A DNA stretch of 10,314 nucleotides from an uncultured Flavobacteriales bacterium (GTDB lineage Bacteria > Bacteroidota > Bacteroidia > Flavobacteriales_D > Sanyastnellaceae), in NCBI GenBank assembly GCA_937897625.1, contig CALCNZ010000253.1:1-10314 (forward strand). Reading direction: 5' to 3'. The stretch's first letter is position 1; the number at the start of each line of letters is the position of its first letter. Under the pieces are notes generated by a model. It worked only from the letters and a program-made list of their open reading frames with translations, was not told the origin of the DNA and did not search any database. The position numbers were made by a program, and so were the translations under genes. Shown piece by piece: positions 1 to 7,533 of the stretch.

Positions 1-1797
1 ACCAGCACCAATGGTTACTTTTTGGTAAAGGCTAACTTCCCATTCGCCTGTAGCCATTGAACTTGCGTTCGCTAATGCTGAAGCAAGGTTATAAGTTACA
101 GGAGCCGCTGCAATCACAGGTGCTGCTATTGCTGCTGCTGCAACTACTGGAGCTACATCACCTTCTGCAGGACTTGCAGCCGCTATCGGAACAACGACTG
201 GTGCATTTTCCGCAACTGGCAATGCCACATTGTGTGTAGTTCCATTGTGAATACTCATGTTAAACAAGTCTGAAGACAAACCTGCATGAGTTCCTTTGAT
301 GTAATCGTAATAAGTTGTTGAATTACCTGACCAACGCAAAAAGCTCTCTTGTGCAGAACGCGTATTGTAAAGTGGGGTAATTGTTGGTTGAACGAAATCG
401 ATGCGTCCAGCCATTGGCTCTAAATCATTCCAAGACTCAAGGTAGTGGTGATCAGGAGCATTGTATGTAGACTTCGCTGAAGTCTCGTCGGCAAAACCGT
501 TGAAGCTAATCACTGTTGAAACCTTACCCATTGCCGCTTTGAATCCAGCTGCATCTGCGTAAGAATATCCTGGGTTAGTTCCGTAAACGATCAATGCGCC
601 AACTTGACCGTTGTTCATTTCTGCAACCAAACGATCCATTGCTGCATCGTCTCCTTGATAGAAATTAACTGGTTTGTCTGCGTTCAATGTTGAACCGTAG
701 TTTCTTAATTCGTTGTTGATAGCACAAACGATCGATTGAACATCTACGTTGTTGCTTCCTGCAACAACAATGCTCTCACCTGCATTCGCTTTCAACTCTT
801 CTGCAATGCGTGCAATACGCGCTGAATCCACTCCAGCAACTTCAGCGTTTCCGCCTTTGATTGCATTGTATAATGCAGCAACTACAGCACCTTCTTGCGA
901 AGGTTTAATTGGAATGCGAACGTCAGCATTTGACCCTGTCAAAGACATAGTCGCTTCAAATTGATAATGCTTGCTCATCCACTCACCTTCTGGGCGACGC
1001 GTTGAAGCATAAGCACCTTGGAATAAATTCGAAGACATCCAAGTTCCTAAGAAATCAGCTCCTACCGAAACTATAGTTTTGGCTTTAGAAAAATCAATAG
1101 CAGGAATAACATCCTTGCCCAATACGTTCTTGTGAGCAAGACGTATACCTTGATAAGAAATTGAATCCCATTGGATGTGCTGAACCTTTCCAGTATATTT
1201 CGCAGAGAACTCTGCAATCGCGCGCTTCGCACTTGGGCTAATAATCGTGTTCGATAAAATGCGAATGGAAGAAGCACTTGCCAAAGCACCTGAAACTTCC
1301 GCATCCAATGTTCCCCAATCAGTGGTAGCACCACCTTTCAAAGGTCCTTGAATACGAGCGCTGTCATAAAGACCCAATACAGAGGCATTGATTCTTGAAG
1401 AAACAGCACCGCCACCAATTCCGTGTTCTTTGTTTCCTTTAATGAAGATTGGACGACCCTCGCGTGTCTTCACGAACAAATTCGCATATTCATTCCCATC
1501 ATAGAAAGAAGATGCATAGTAGTTCGCAACACCCGGAGTAATTTCCTCTGGCTTCACCACGTAAGGAATACTTTTAATTACAGGAGTTTCACAAGCGGCA
1601 AGCGTTGCAGCAGCCACACTGAATCCCATGAACTTCAAGAAGTCACGACGTCCAGTGTTACTTTCGGCAAGCTTATCATTGCCTAAAAAGCTTTCAACGC
1701 TTTCAGACTTTGCAAACTCTGTTGACATGCTTTCTTGGAAAGAAGAAGTGTTCTCCAACTCTTCCATTCCTGTCCAGTATTTTTTATTCATACCCAT
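1..1797 (-). CDS. actB: Alternative complex III subunit ActB, Tat-variant molybdopterin-oxidoreductase-like protein (partial, 3' end off the left edge)
   Basis: The 599 visible codons encode the N-terminal part of ActB, the large periplasmic iron-sulfur subunit of alternative complex III, which oxidises quinol. Members of this family run to about 1000 residues, so the C-terminal ferredoxin-like part lies beyond position 1. A twin-arginine motif (RRDFLK, residues 50-55) is displaced about 50 residues from the N-terminus, as in the family's 'Tat-variant' leader. It is followed by a hydrophobic stretch and LAAC, whose cysteine (69) could be lipidated. The body resembles a molybdopterin oxidoreductase, but ActB of this family is known not to carry molybdenum. 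Residues about 525-568 form an Ala/Pro/Val-rich low-complexity stretch, after which the conserved VSLYQKVTIGAG resumes. The start is ATG at 1797; a second ATG at 1791 is equally possible, and neither has a clear Shine-Dalgarno. It lies 21 bases after actA, so the two are probably co-transcribed. Confidence 0.93.
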   Translation of the reverse strand, partial: MGMNKKYWTGMEELENTSSFQESMSTEFAKSESVESFLGNDKLAESNTGRRDFLKFMGFSVAAATLAACETPVIKSIPYVVKPEEITPGVANYYASSFYDGNEYANLFVKTREGRPIFIKGNKEHGIGGGAVSSRINASVLGLYDSARIQGPLKGGATTDWGTLDAEVSGALASASSIRILSNTIISPSAKRAIAEFSAKYTGKVQHIQWDSISYQGIRLAHKNVLGKDVIPAIDFSKAKTIVSVGADFLGTWMSSNLFQGAYASTRRPEGEWMSKHYQFEATMSLTGSNADVRIPIKPSQEGAVVAALYNAIKGGNAEVAGVDSARIARIAEELKANAGESIVVAGSNNVDVQSIVCAINNELRNYGSTLNADKPVNFYQGDDAAMDRLVAEMNNGQVGALIVYGTNPGYSYADAAGFKAAMGKVSTVISFNGFADETSAKSTYNAPDHHYLESWNDLEPMAGRIDFVQPTITPLYNTRSAQESFLRWSGNSTTYYDYIKGTHAGLSSDLFNMSIHNGTTHNVALPVAENAPVVVPIAAASPAEGDVAPVVAAAAIAAPVIAAAPVTYNLASALANASSMATGEWEVSLYQKVTIGAG

Positions 1798-1818
1798 GAT
1801 ATTCAGGTCCAATCAAAA

Positions 1819-3255
1819 TTAATAGTGACATTTTCCACATTCCCATCCACCCATTCCTTTAACAGAAATTTCAGGACGCAATGTATCTAACTTTTCTCCC
1901 AACTTCATTCCGTCGATGTTATCTTGAAGCAATGCACGTAAGGTGCGCTTTCCTGCTTCAGTAGATTTGAAACGCTCATGCATTTCCTCGTAATAACCGT
2001 TCGAAGACAAGTCGATTTTCTTTTCTTTATGACATTCAATACACCAGCCCATGGTAAGGCTTGGTTTAGTCAATTTCACTAACCCTTCTACATCTTCTTG
2101 AAGGTTAATCTCTTCAGTTGTAGCCTGGCGACCAGTTGTATACGTTTGAACAGGACCGTGGCATTGCTTACAATCGATTTTTCCAACAGTAACGTGCTGA
2201 CTGTGGTTGAAGTAAACGTGATCAGGTAAGTTGTGAACTTTGTTCCAAACGATTGGCTTCTGATCGTAGTTCGCAATGTACTGCTTGGTTAACGTATCAA
2301 ATCCAATTGCAGCGTAGATTTTAGCAATCTCTTTTGACCCAGTGATTGGCCCTTTGTTTATACCCTTGTGACAGTTCATACAAACATTCACAGAAGGAAT
2401 ACCCGCGTGCTTAGATTTAGACGCACTGCTGTGACAGTACTGACAATCGATTTCGTTTTTACAAACGTGACTTGCGTGTGAGAACCAAATGGGTTGTTCT
2501 GGATTGTATCCTTCGTAAACACCAATATCCATTAATGTTCCGTATCCAACAACCACAAAATAACAAACTAAGAATACACCAACGATTCCTACGAATCCTT
2601 TGTTCTTCCACATCCAAGATTTCACAGAAGACCAGTATCCTTTATGCTCTTCTTCTTCTGTAGAATCACCTTCTGCTTGCGCTGCCTTCAATGAACGTGA
2701 AATGTTCGCAGCAGAAACGCCAACAATCGCTAGAATCAAACCTATGATAATGATCCAGATTACTCCGCCGCCACCGTTGGACTCTTCTTCCAATGCTTTC
2801 ATTTTGGCCATGTCCTCAACGGTAATGCACTTCGGACCTTCATCCTTTTTCGCACCTGCGTCACCGCCGCCTGATTTCACATAGGTTAAGATGTGATTGA
2901 TCTCTTCTTTGGAAACCGCCTGAGCAGCCATCCAACCGTAAGTACCAACATACTTGTCAACCAAACCTTTCACGTATGCATCTCCAGATGCAGCCGCAGC
3001 TTGTGGATTGTTAATCCATTTGACAATCATCTCGTCCTTACCCGCCCAACGATCTGAAACACCTTTCAAACCTGGAGCAGCCAAGATTTCGTCTGTTATT
3101 TTATGACACGACGCACAGTTGGCGTTAAAGAGCGCAGCACCTTTAACAGGGTCTCCCCCTTCGTGAATATTAGCAGCGTAAGCCGCTGAAAATAAGGATA
3201 GGTTAACAATCGTTAACAACGCTAATCCTTTTAAACTTGCTAGAAGTCGCTTCAT
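1819..3255 (-). CDS. actA: Alternative complex III subunit ActA, six-heme membrane-anchored cytochrome c
   Basis: This 478-residue protein is the multiheme cytochrome c of alternative complex III, carrying electrons on the periplasmic side. Residues 1-28 form a signal peptide ending SAAYA. A class I cytochrome c domain follows, with CASCH at 47-51 and a possible Met axial ligand in YGWMA (109). Two hydrophobic spans, about 165-183 and 220-239, could anchor the protein. The C-terminal multiheme domain holds CQYCH (271-275), CMNCH (292-296), CKQCH (362-366), CIECH (405-409) and CGKCH (473-477), the last almost at the C-terminus. That makes six heme sites, whereas the classical Rhodothermus ActA is described as pentaheme with a separate monoheme ActE; this looks like a fusion of the two types. 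It is the first gene of the visible actA-actB unit, with a Bacteroidota-type promoter about 40 bases upstream. Identification is strong from the heme pattern plus the actB neighbour. Confidence 0.95.
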   Translation of the reverse strand: MKRLLASLKGLALLTIVNLSLFSAAYAANIHEGGDPVKGAALFNANCASCHKITDEILAAPGLKGVSDRWAGKDEMIVKWINNPQAAAASGDAYVKGLVDKYVGTYGWMAAQAVSKEEINHILTYVKSGGGDAGAKKDEGPKCITVEDMAKMKALEEESNGGGGVIWIIIIGLILAIVGVSAANISRSLKAAQAEGDSTEEEEHKGYWSSVKSWMWKNKGFVGIVGVFLVCYFVVVGYGTLMDIGVYEGYNPEQPIWFSHASHVCKNEIDCQYCHSSASKSKHAGIPSVNVCMNCHKGINKGPITGSKEIAKIYAAIGFDTLTKQYIANYDQKPIVWNKVHNLPDHVYFNHSQHVTVGKIDCKQCHGPVQTYTTGRQATTEEINLQEDVEGLVKLTKPSLTMGWCIECHKEKKIDLSSNGYYEEMHERFKSTEAGKRTLRALLQDNIDGMKLGEKLDTLRPEISVKGMGGWECGKCHY

Positions 3256-3292
3256 TGCTGGTTTTTTACAAAAATCCTAATTTATAGCGTGG

Positions 3293-3323
3293 CAAATTTA
3301 CTTCACGAGGTTTATCACAGAAA
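3293..3323 (-). promoter_or_regulatory. Predicted Bacteroidota-type promoter of actA-actB
   Basis: On the minus strand, TAAATTTG at 3300-3293 matches the Bacteroidota -7 element TAnnTTTG exactly. TTTC at 3323-3320, 19 bases upstream, is a one-mismatch version of the -33 TTTG. The predicted transcript would start near 3287, giving a leader of about 30 bases before the actA ATG at 3255. The match is by eye only. Confidence 0.55.
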
Positions 3324-3373
3324 TGTCATTTACATCTATTTCTCAATTTATACCTATTCTAAATAAGCCGCTC

Positions 3374-3387
3374 GCGCTTTTCAGCGC
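3374..3387. other. Small perfect hairpin between divergent promoters
   Basis: GCGCT (3374-3378) and AGCGC (3383-3387) are exact inverted copies around a TTTC loop. The element sits between the actA promoter and the SPOR-gene promoter. It could be an operator or simply a short GC-rich dyad; five base pairs are too few to claim a function. There is no downstream T-run on either strand to make it a convincing terminator. Confidence 0.25.
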
Positions 3388-3416
3388 ATACTCTATTGAT
3401 TCATCGCTATTTAAGT

Positions 3417-3447
3417 TTTGTAGTTCAACAGGAAGCACCTACTTTTG
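3417..3447 (+). promoter_or_regulatory. Predicted Bacteroidota-type promoter of the SPOR gene
   Basis: TTTG at 3417-3420 and TACTTTTG at 3440-3447 match both Bacteroidota sigma-factor elements (TTTG and TAnnTTTG) exactly, with a 19-base spacer, the preferred length. The transcript would be expected to start around 3452-3455, on or just before the first possible ATG of the SPOR gene (3455). This makes the second ATG, at 3467, with a short leader, the better start candidate. Confidence 0.65.
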
Positions 3448-3454
3448 TTAAGAA

Positions 3455-3931
3455 ATGTCCACTGTCATGTTAAAACAACTCTTCCTCGGGATTTTACTTC
3501 TTCCGATTTGCACTTTTGCGCAATCCGATGCAACAAAACCTACCGCAACACCAAACAGAACTGCGGCAGATTCGTTGGGCACAGGAACTGTTGTCTTCAA
3601 TGCATCGCCCAGCGTTATCGCGCTTGAGAAAAATTCCCGTGGCTTAAATAACCTTCAAGGATACCGCATTCAAATTTTCTTCGGCCCCTTGGATCAGGCC
3701 AAAGCAAAGCGACAAGAATACATTTCAAAAGGACTTCTTCACCAAGCTTATCTTGAACAAAACGTTCCAGATTTCAGCTTAAGAATCGGCGACTTTCTTA
3801 CCGAAAGTGAAGCAAGACAAGAGTTGAAAAACCTTCGTCCAATATACCCTAACGCCTTCTTGGTAAAGGGACACATTGAGCCCCCAAACTTGAACTATTA
3901 CATCAACGCAATTAAAGAGCCCGAAAATTAA
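3455..3931 (+). CDS. Secreted SPOR-domain protein
   Basis: This 158-residue protein has an N-terminal signal peptide (hydrophobic core LKQLFLGILLLPIC, probable cleavage near TFAQ, residues 20-23). A low-complexity Thr/Ala/Pro linker follows, then a SPOR domain at about residues 68-143, recognisable from GYRIQIFFG, FSLRIGDF and YPNAFLVKG. SPOR domains bind glycan strands of peptidoglycan lacking stem peptides, often at division sites, so the protein probably acts in the periplasm or outer envelope. The cysteine in LPIC is a poor lipobox, so lipidation is unlikely. Two in-frame starts exist, ATG at 3455 and ATG at 3467; the predicted promoter places transcription start next to 3455, which favours 3467 (four residues shorter). 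It precedes hmgA by 81 bases with no obvious metabolic link. The exact role is unknown. Confidence 0.85.
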   Translation: MSTVMLKQLFLGILLLPICTFAQSDATKPTATPNRTAADSLGTGTVVFNASPSVIALEKNSRGLNNLQGYRIQIFFGPLDQAKAKRQEYISKGLLHQAYLEQNVPDFSLRIGDFLTESEARQELKNLRPIYPNAFLVKGHIEPPNLNYYINAIKEPEN

Positions 3932-3940
3932 TTTCGCCTC

Positions 3941-3971
3941 TTGAGAAACATCAGCGTGCGAATTGCTTTTG
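3941..3971 (+). promoter_or_regulatory. Possible weak promoter of hmgA
   Basis: TTG at 3941-3943 and TGCTTTTG at 3964-3971, 20 bases apart, resemble the Bacteroidota -33 and -7 elements with one mismatch in TAnnTTTG. This would give a leader of roughly 35 bases before the hmgA ATG at 4013. TAACTTCG at 4001-4008 is another near match but sits almost on the start codon. hmgA could equally be read through from the SPOR gene. Confidence 0.3.
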
Positions 3972-4012
3972 CTCATGTATTTTTCATTCATCTTCATTCG
4001 TAACTTCGCCGC

Positions 4013-5170
4013 ATGCCTATTTACCATACACTCGGAAAAATACCTGCGAAACGTCACACTACGTTTTACAAGGAATCTGGCGAATTGCATTACGAACAGC
4101 TATTCGGCACAGAAGGTTTCAGCGGAATGTCTTCACTGCTTTATCATTTGCACAGACCTACCCAAATTAAAAGCATTAGCGCTCCCGTGGATGTTTCGCC
4201 GAAAGCAGCGGTTTATCACAACATCGAACCGCGCATGCTCAGCGGTTTTAATGTTGCCCCACAAGACGATTTTTTAGACAGCCGCACCGTACTTCTCTTC
4301 AACAATGATTTGCATATTTCAGTTGCAGCTCCTCGCAAAAGTTTAACAGAATATTTCTACAAAAACGCCGATGCCGACGAAGTGATTTTCATTCATCGCG
4401 GTTCTGGAAAATTGAGAACTTTTCTTGGAAACATTCCTTTCGAATACGGCGACTACTTGGTTATTCCAAGAGGTATGATTTACCAGATTGAATTCGATAC
4501 AGAAGACAATCGCCTCTTCATTGTGGAAAGTTTCTCGCCCATCGTTACGCCGAAGCGTTACCGAAATCAATTCGGACAACTGCTAGAAAGTTCACCCTTC
4601 TGTGAACGCGATATCAAGCGCCCTTCTGAATTGGAAACACACGACGAAAAAGGCGATTTCAAAATGAAAATTAGAAAGGAAAATCACATGCACACCCTTG
4701 TGTATGCGACACATCCTTTCGATGTTGCAGGATGGGACGGATATAATTATCCCTACGCGTTTTCCATTCACAATTTCGAACCCATTACCGGCCGCATACA
4801 CCAACCGCCACCGGTGCATCAAACCTTTGAAGGGCACAACTTTGTGATTTGTTCTTTCGTTCCAAGATTGTACGATTATCATCCGCAATCCATTCCCGCG
4901 CCATACAACCACAGCAACATCGATTCAGATGAAGTTTTGTACTACGTAGACGGAGATTTCATGAGTCGCAATCACATTGAAAAAGGATTCATTTCTCTTC
5001 ATCCGGGAGGCATTCCACACGGACCACACCCCGGTGCTTACGAAAGAAGCATTGGTCAAAAAGAAACGCAAGAACTTGCGGTTATGATTGATCCTTTCAG
5101 ACCCCTTCGAATTACCGAAGCAGCCCTTCAAATTAACGATCCAAATTATATTAAAAGCTGGTTATCATGA
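4013..5170 (+). CDS. hmgA: Homogentisate 1,2-dioxygenase
   Basis: This cytosolic non-heme Fe(II) enzyme opens the ring of homogentisate with O2 to give maleylacetoacetate, the ring-cleavage step of tyrosine and phenylalanine catabolism. The 385-residue protein has the family's double-cupin layout. The N-terminal half carries the beta-barrel sequence around IHRGSGKLRTFLGNIPFEYGD (about 127-147). The C-terminal half carries the metal site, which by comparison with the human enzyme is His300 (APYNHSN), Glu307 (DSDEVLYY) and His336 (GIPHGPHPG). His263 or His269 in the PPPVHQTFEGH segment is the likely second-shell catalytic histidine. It is shorter than the human enzyme (about 445 residues), as is usual in this bacterial branch. 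It overlaps hppD by ATGA, so translation is probably coupled. There is no clear Shine-Dalgarno. The next enzymes of the route (maleylacetoacetate isomerase, fumarylacetoacetase) are not in the window. Confidence 0.95.
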   Translation: MPIYHTLGKIPAKRHTTFYKESGELHYEQLFGTEGFSGMSSLLYHLHRPTQIKSISAPVDVSPKAAVYHNIEPRMLSGFNVAPQDDFLDSRTVLLFNNDLHISVAAPRKSLTEYFYKNADADEVIFIHRGSGKLRTFLGNIPFEYGDYLVIPRGMIYQIEFDTEDNRLFIVESFSPIVTPKRYRNQFGQLLESSPFCERDIKRPSELETHDEKGDFKMKIRKENHMHTLVYATHPFDVAGWDGYNYPYAFSIHNFEPITGRIHQPPPVHQTFEGHNFVICSFVPRLYDYHPQSIPAPYNHSNIDSDEVLYYVDGDFMSRNHIEKGFISLHPGGIPHGPHPGAYERSIGQKETQELAVMIDPFRPLRITEAALQINDPNYIKSWLS

Positions 5171-6306
5171 ACATTTACGACTCTGGTTCAGAAATAGAAA
5201 AAATATTTCCTGACGCACAAGATTTCTTACCTCTTTTAGGTACCGACTACGTTGAATTGTATGTTGGAAATGCAAAACAATCTGCGCACTATTACATGAG
5301 CGCATGGGGATTCAAACCTCTTGCCTACCGCGGACTGGAAACCGGATCGAAAGATGCCGTTTCATACGTCCTTCAACAAGATAAAATTCGCTTGGTTCTA
5401 ACAACAGCTCTCGTACCTGGCGGACCCATTAACGAGCACGTGAACCAACACGGAGATGGCGTTAAGGTTGTTGCATTAATGGTGGAAGATGCTACCAAAG
5501 CGTGGGAAGAAACTACCCTTCGTGGAGGTGAAACTTGCCTTGATCCTATTCGTTTGAATGACGCAAACGGAGAAATTATCCTGAGCGGAATTCGCACCTA
5601 TGGTGAAACTTTCCATTACTTCGTTGAACGCAAAAATTACAACGGTGTATTCATGCCGGGCTACGTGAAATGGGAACCTACTTTCCAACCGAAAGAAGTG
5701 GGATTGAAATACATTGATCATATGGTGGGAAATGTGGGTTGGAATGAAATGAATAAGTGGGTTGAATTCTATGCGAAAGTGATGGGATTCACGCAACTCG
5801 TGAGCTTCGATGACAAAGACATTTCAACGGAATACACCGCGTTAATGAGTAAGGTAATGGCGAACGGAAACGGTCGTGTAAAATTCCCAATTAACGAACC
5901 TGCTGAAGGAAGAAAGAAAAGTCAAATTGAAGAATACATTGAATTCTACAACGGCGCAGGCGTGCAGCACATTGCTGTAGCAACCAACAACATTATTGAA
6001 ACCGTTACCGCTTTAAAAAACAACGGCGTTGAATTCTTAACCGTGCCAAACACCTACTACGAAACAGTATTAGATCGTGTTGGAAAAATTGACGAAGACC
6101 TTGCTCCGCTTCAGGAACTAGGAATCTTGATTGATCGCGACGACGAAGGATATTTGCTTCAGATCTTCACGAAACCTGTTCTCGACAGACCCACCATGTT
6201 CTTTGAAATTATTCAAAGAAAAGGCGCACAATCTTTCGGGAAAGGAAACTTCAAAGCACTCTTCGAATCCATCGAACGCGAACAAGAAAGACGCGGAACA
6301 CTTTAA
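5167..6306 (+). CDS. hppD: 4-hydroxyphenylpyruvate dioxygenase
   Basis: This enzyme converts 4-hydroxyphenylpyruvate and O2 to homogentisate and CO2, the step immediately before HmgA. The 379-residue protein has the two-part vicinal-oxygen-chelate fold: an N-terminal domain beginning TDYVELYVGNAKQSAHYY (about 26-43) and a catalytic C-terminal domain. The Fe(II) ligands are visible as His185 (KYIDHMVGNV), His268 (AGVQHIAVAT) and Glu347 (FFEIIQRKG). The C-terminal helix ends in GNFKALFESIEREQERRG, a conserved feature that closes the active site. All ligands are present and length is normal, so it should be active. Its ATG overlaps the hmgA stop (ATGA, 5167-5170), so the two enzymes are likely made from one message. 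The next gene starts three bases after its stop. It supplies homogentisate for catabolism; Bacteroidota use menaquinone, so a plastoquinone or tocopherol role is unlikely. Confidence 0.97.
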   Translation: MNIYDSGSEIEKIFPDAQDFLPLLGTDYVELYVGNAKQSAHYYMSAWGFKPLAYRGLETGSKDAVSYVLQQDKIRLVLTTALVPGGPINEHVNQHGDGVKVVALMVEDATKAWEETTLRGGETCLDPIRLNDANGEIILSGIRTYGETFHYFVERKNYNGVFMPGYVKWEPTFQPKEVGLKYIDHMVGNVGWNEMNKWVEFYAKVMGFTQLVSFDDKDISTEYTALMSKVMANGNGRVKFPINEPAEGRKKSQIEEYIEFYNGAGVQHIAVATNNIIETVTALKNNGVEFLTVPNTYYETVLDRVGKIDEDLAPLQELGILIDRDDEGYLLQIFTKPVLDRPTMFFEIIQRKGAQSFGKGNFKALFESIEREQERRGTL

Positions 6307-6309
6307 GTC

Positions 6310-7533
6310 GTGAAGCTTTCCCTCTTCATTGCAAGACGCTATTTGTTCGCGAAAAAATCGCGAAACATTATAAATGCCATATCGCTCATCTCCATGAGCG
6401 TTGTGGCATTTGTTGCTTGTGCCATGATACTTGTAATGAGCGCCTTCAATGGCCTTGAACTTCTCATTGAAGATTTGTTCTCGAGCTTCGATGCGCCCAT
6501 TACCATTGTTGCGAAACAAGGAATTCAAATCGAAGAGAAATCCATTCCCTTCGAAAAAATTCAACAACTCGAAGGCGTTACTGTTATTGGTAAAGTAATC
6601 GAAAACGACGCTTGGCTTCAATACAACAATTCCAATACTGTTGCTACCGTTAAAGGTATTGAAGCCAACTACGTCAAGACCTTGCCCACCGACAGCATGG
6701 TCTATACAGGAGAGTTTTTATTGGAAGAAGATTCGGCCAATTATGCGGTTGTAGGACTGGGGGTTCGCGGTGAATTGCAATTTCCTTCAACACTTCAACC
6801 CGCGGTTATTCTAAACATTAAAACACCTGTAGCAGGAAGAAGACTTTCAACCAATAGAGAAAATGCGTTCAATGAAACCAATCTTCGAGTGACCGGAATT
6901 TTCACCGCGAATGCTGAACTCGACAAGAAGTATATTTTCCTTCCTTTCCGCTTAGCACGGGAACTCTATGAAATGGACTCCACGTTTACTTCGCTTGAAA
7001 TTCAAACTTCACCCAACACCGATTTACAGAAGTTGAAAGAGGAATTGCAAGGACTTCTTCCCGAATTAAACGTTCAAACAAGAGAAGACAAAAACGCCTT
7101 GGTATACAAAACCAACGAGAGCGAGAAGTGGGCCACTTACCTCATTTTGGTTTTCATTTTAATCATTGCAAGTTTCAACATTTTAGCATCGCTTACGCTG
7201 CTTATTATTGAAAAGAAAAAAGACATTCACGTCATGTACAGCATGGGCGCCACGAAAGCTACGATTCGAAATATTTTTATTTTGGAAGGGGTGTTTATTA
7301 ATCTTACAGGAGCTGTTATTGGAACTTCGATTGGCTTGTTGCTTACCTATTTGCAACAAACTGTTGGGCTCGTGCGCATGCAAGGCGCCGTAGTCGACTA
7401 CTATCCCGTTCACATCATTCCTTCTTCAGTTGCGCTTATTTTCATAACGGTTTGCGCCATTGGAAGTTTTTTCTGCTTGGCCTTTGTACCAGCCTTGTTG
7501 AAGCGTTTTCAATACAACAAATCGCAAGACTAA
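6310..7533 (+). CDS. LolC/LolE-type ABC transporter permease (lipoprotein release, FtsX family)
   Basis: This 407-residue inner-membrane permease is of the LolC/LolE kind, which with the LolD ATPase extracts outer-membrane lipoproteins from the inner membrane and hands them to a periplasmic carrier. The N-terminus (SLFIARRYLFAKKSRNIINAIS) is the family signature and leads into TM1 at about 23-48. A large periplasmic domain of about 220 residues follows, then TM2 (274-299), TM3 (322-347) and TM4 (370-395). The segment after TM2, EKKKDIHVMYSMGAT (301-315), is the conserved cytoplasmic loop that contacts the ATPase. It starts at GTG (6310); the next in-frame ATG would remove the N-terminal signature and part of TM1. 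The gene lies three bases after hppD and has no ATPase partner in the window, so LolD must be encoded elsewhere. LolC and LolE cannot be told apart here. Confidence 0.88.
   Translation: MKLSLFIARRYLFAKKSRNIINAISLISMSVVAFVACAMILVMSAFNGLELLIEDLFSSFDAPITIVAKQGIQIEEKSIPFEKIQQLEGVTVIGKVIENDAWLQYNNSNTVATVKGIEANYVKTLPTDSMVYTGEFLLEEDSANYAVVGLGVRGELQFPSTLQPAVILNIKTPVAGRRLSTNRENAFNETNLRVTGIFTANAELDKKYIFLPFRLARELYEMDSTFTSLEIQTSPNTDLQKLKEELQGLLPELNVQTREDKNALVYKTNESEKWATYLILVFILIIASFNILASLTLLIIEKKKDIHVMYSMGATKATIRNIFILEGVFINLTGAVIGTSIGLLLTYLQQTVGLVRMQGAVVDYYPVHIIPSSVALIFITVCAIGSFFCLAFVPALLKRFQYNKSQD

Noticed and set aside
121..150. Trinucleotide (GCA/TGC) microsatellite
   Set aside because: The repeats are interrupted and fully inside the actB reading frame, so they are reported as a protein low-complexity segment instead of a separate repeat.
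57..239. Plus-strand 60-residue Leu/Gln-rich open frame
   Set aside because: It is the antisense of the Ala-rich segment of ActB; GCA/GCT runs read backwards give Leu/Gln. No start signal or family match.
3374..3387. Rho-independent terminator between actA and the SPOR gene
   Set aside because: The stem has only five pairs, no T-run follows, and both neighbouring genes start here and do not end here.
3963..4277. Plus-strand open frame overlapping the start of hmgA
   Set aside because: It is out of frame with hmgA, which has full family similarity from MPIYHTLGK onward; the overlap is a shadow.
6118..6621. Minus-strand 167-residue open frame across the hppD-permease junction
   Set aside because: It lies antisense to two well-supported genes, shows no recognisable domain, and its composition is that of a shadow frame.
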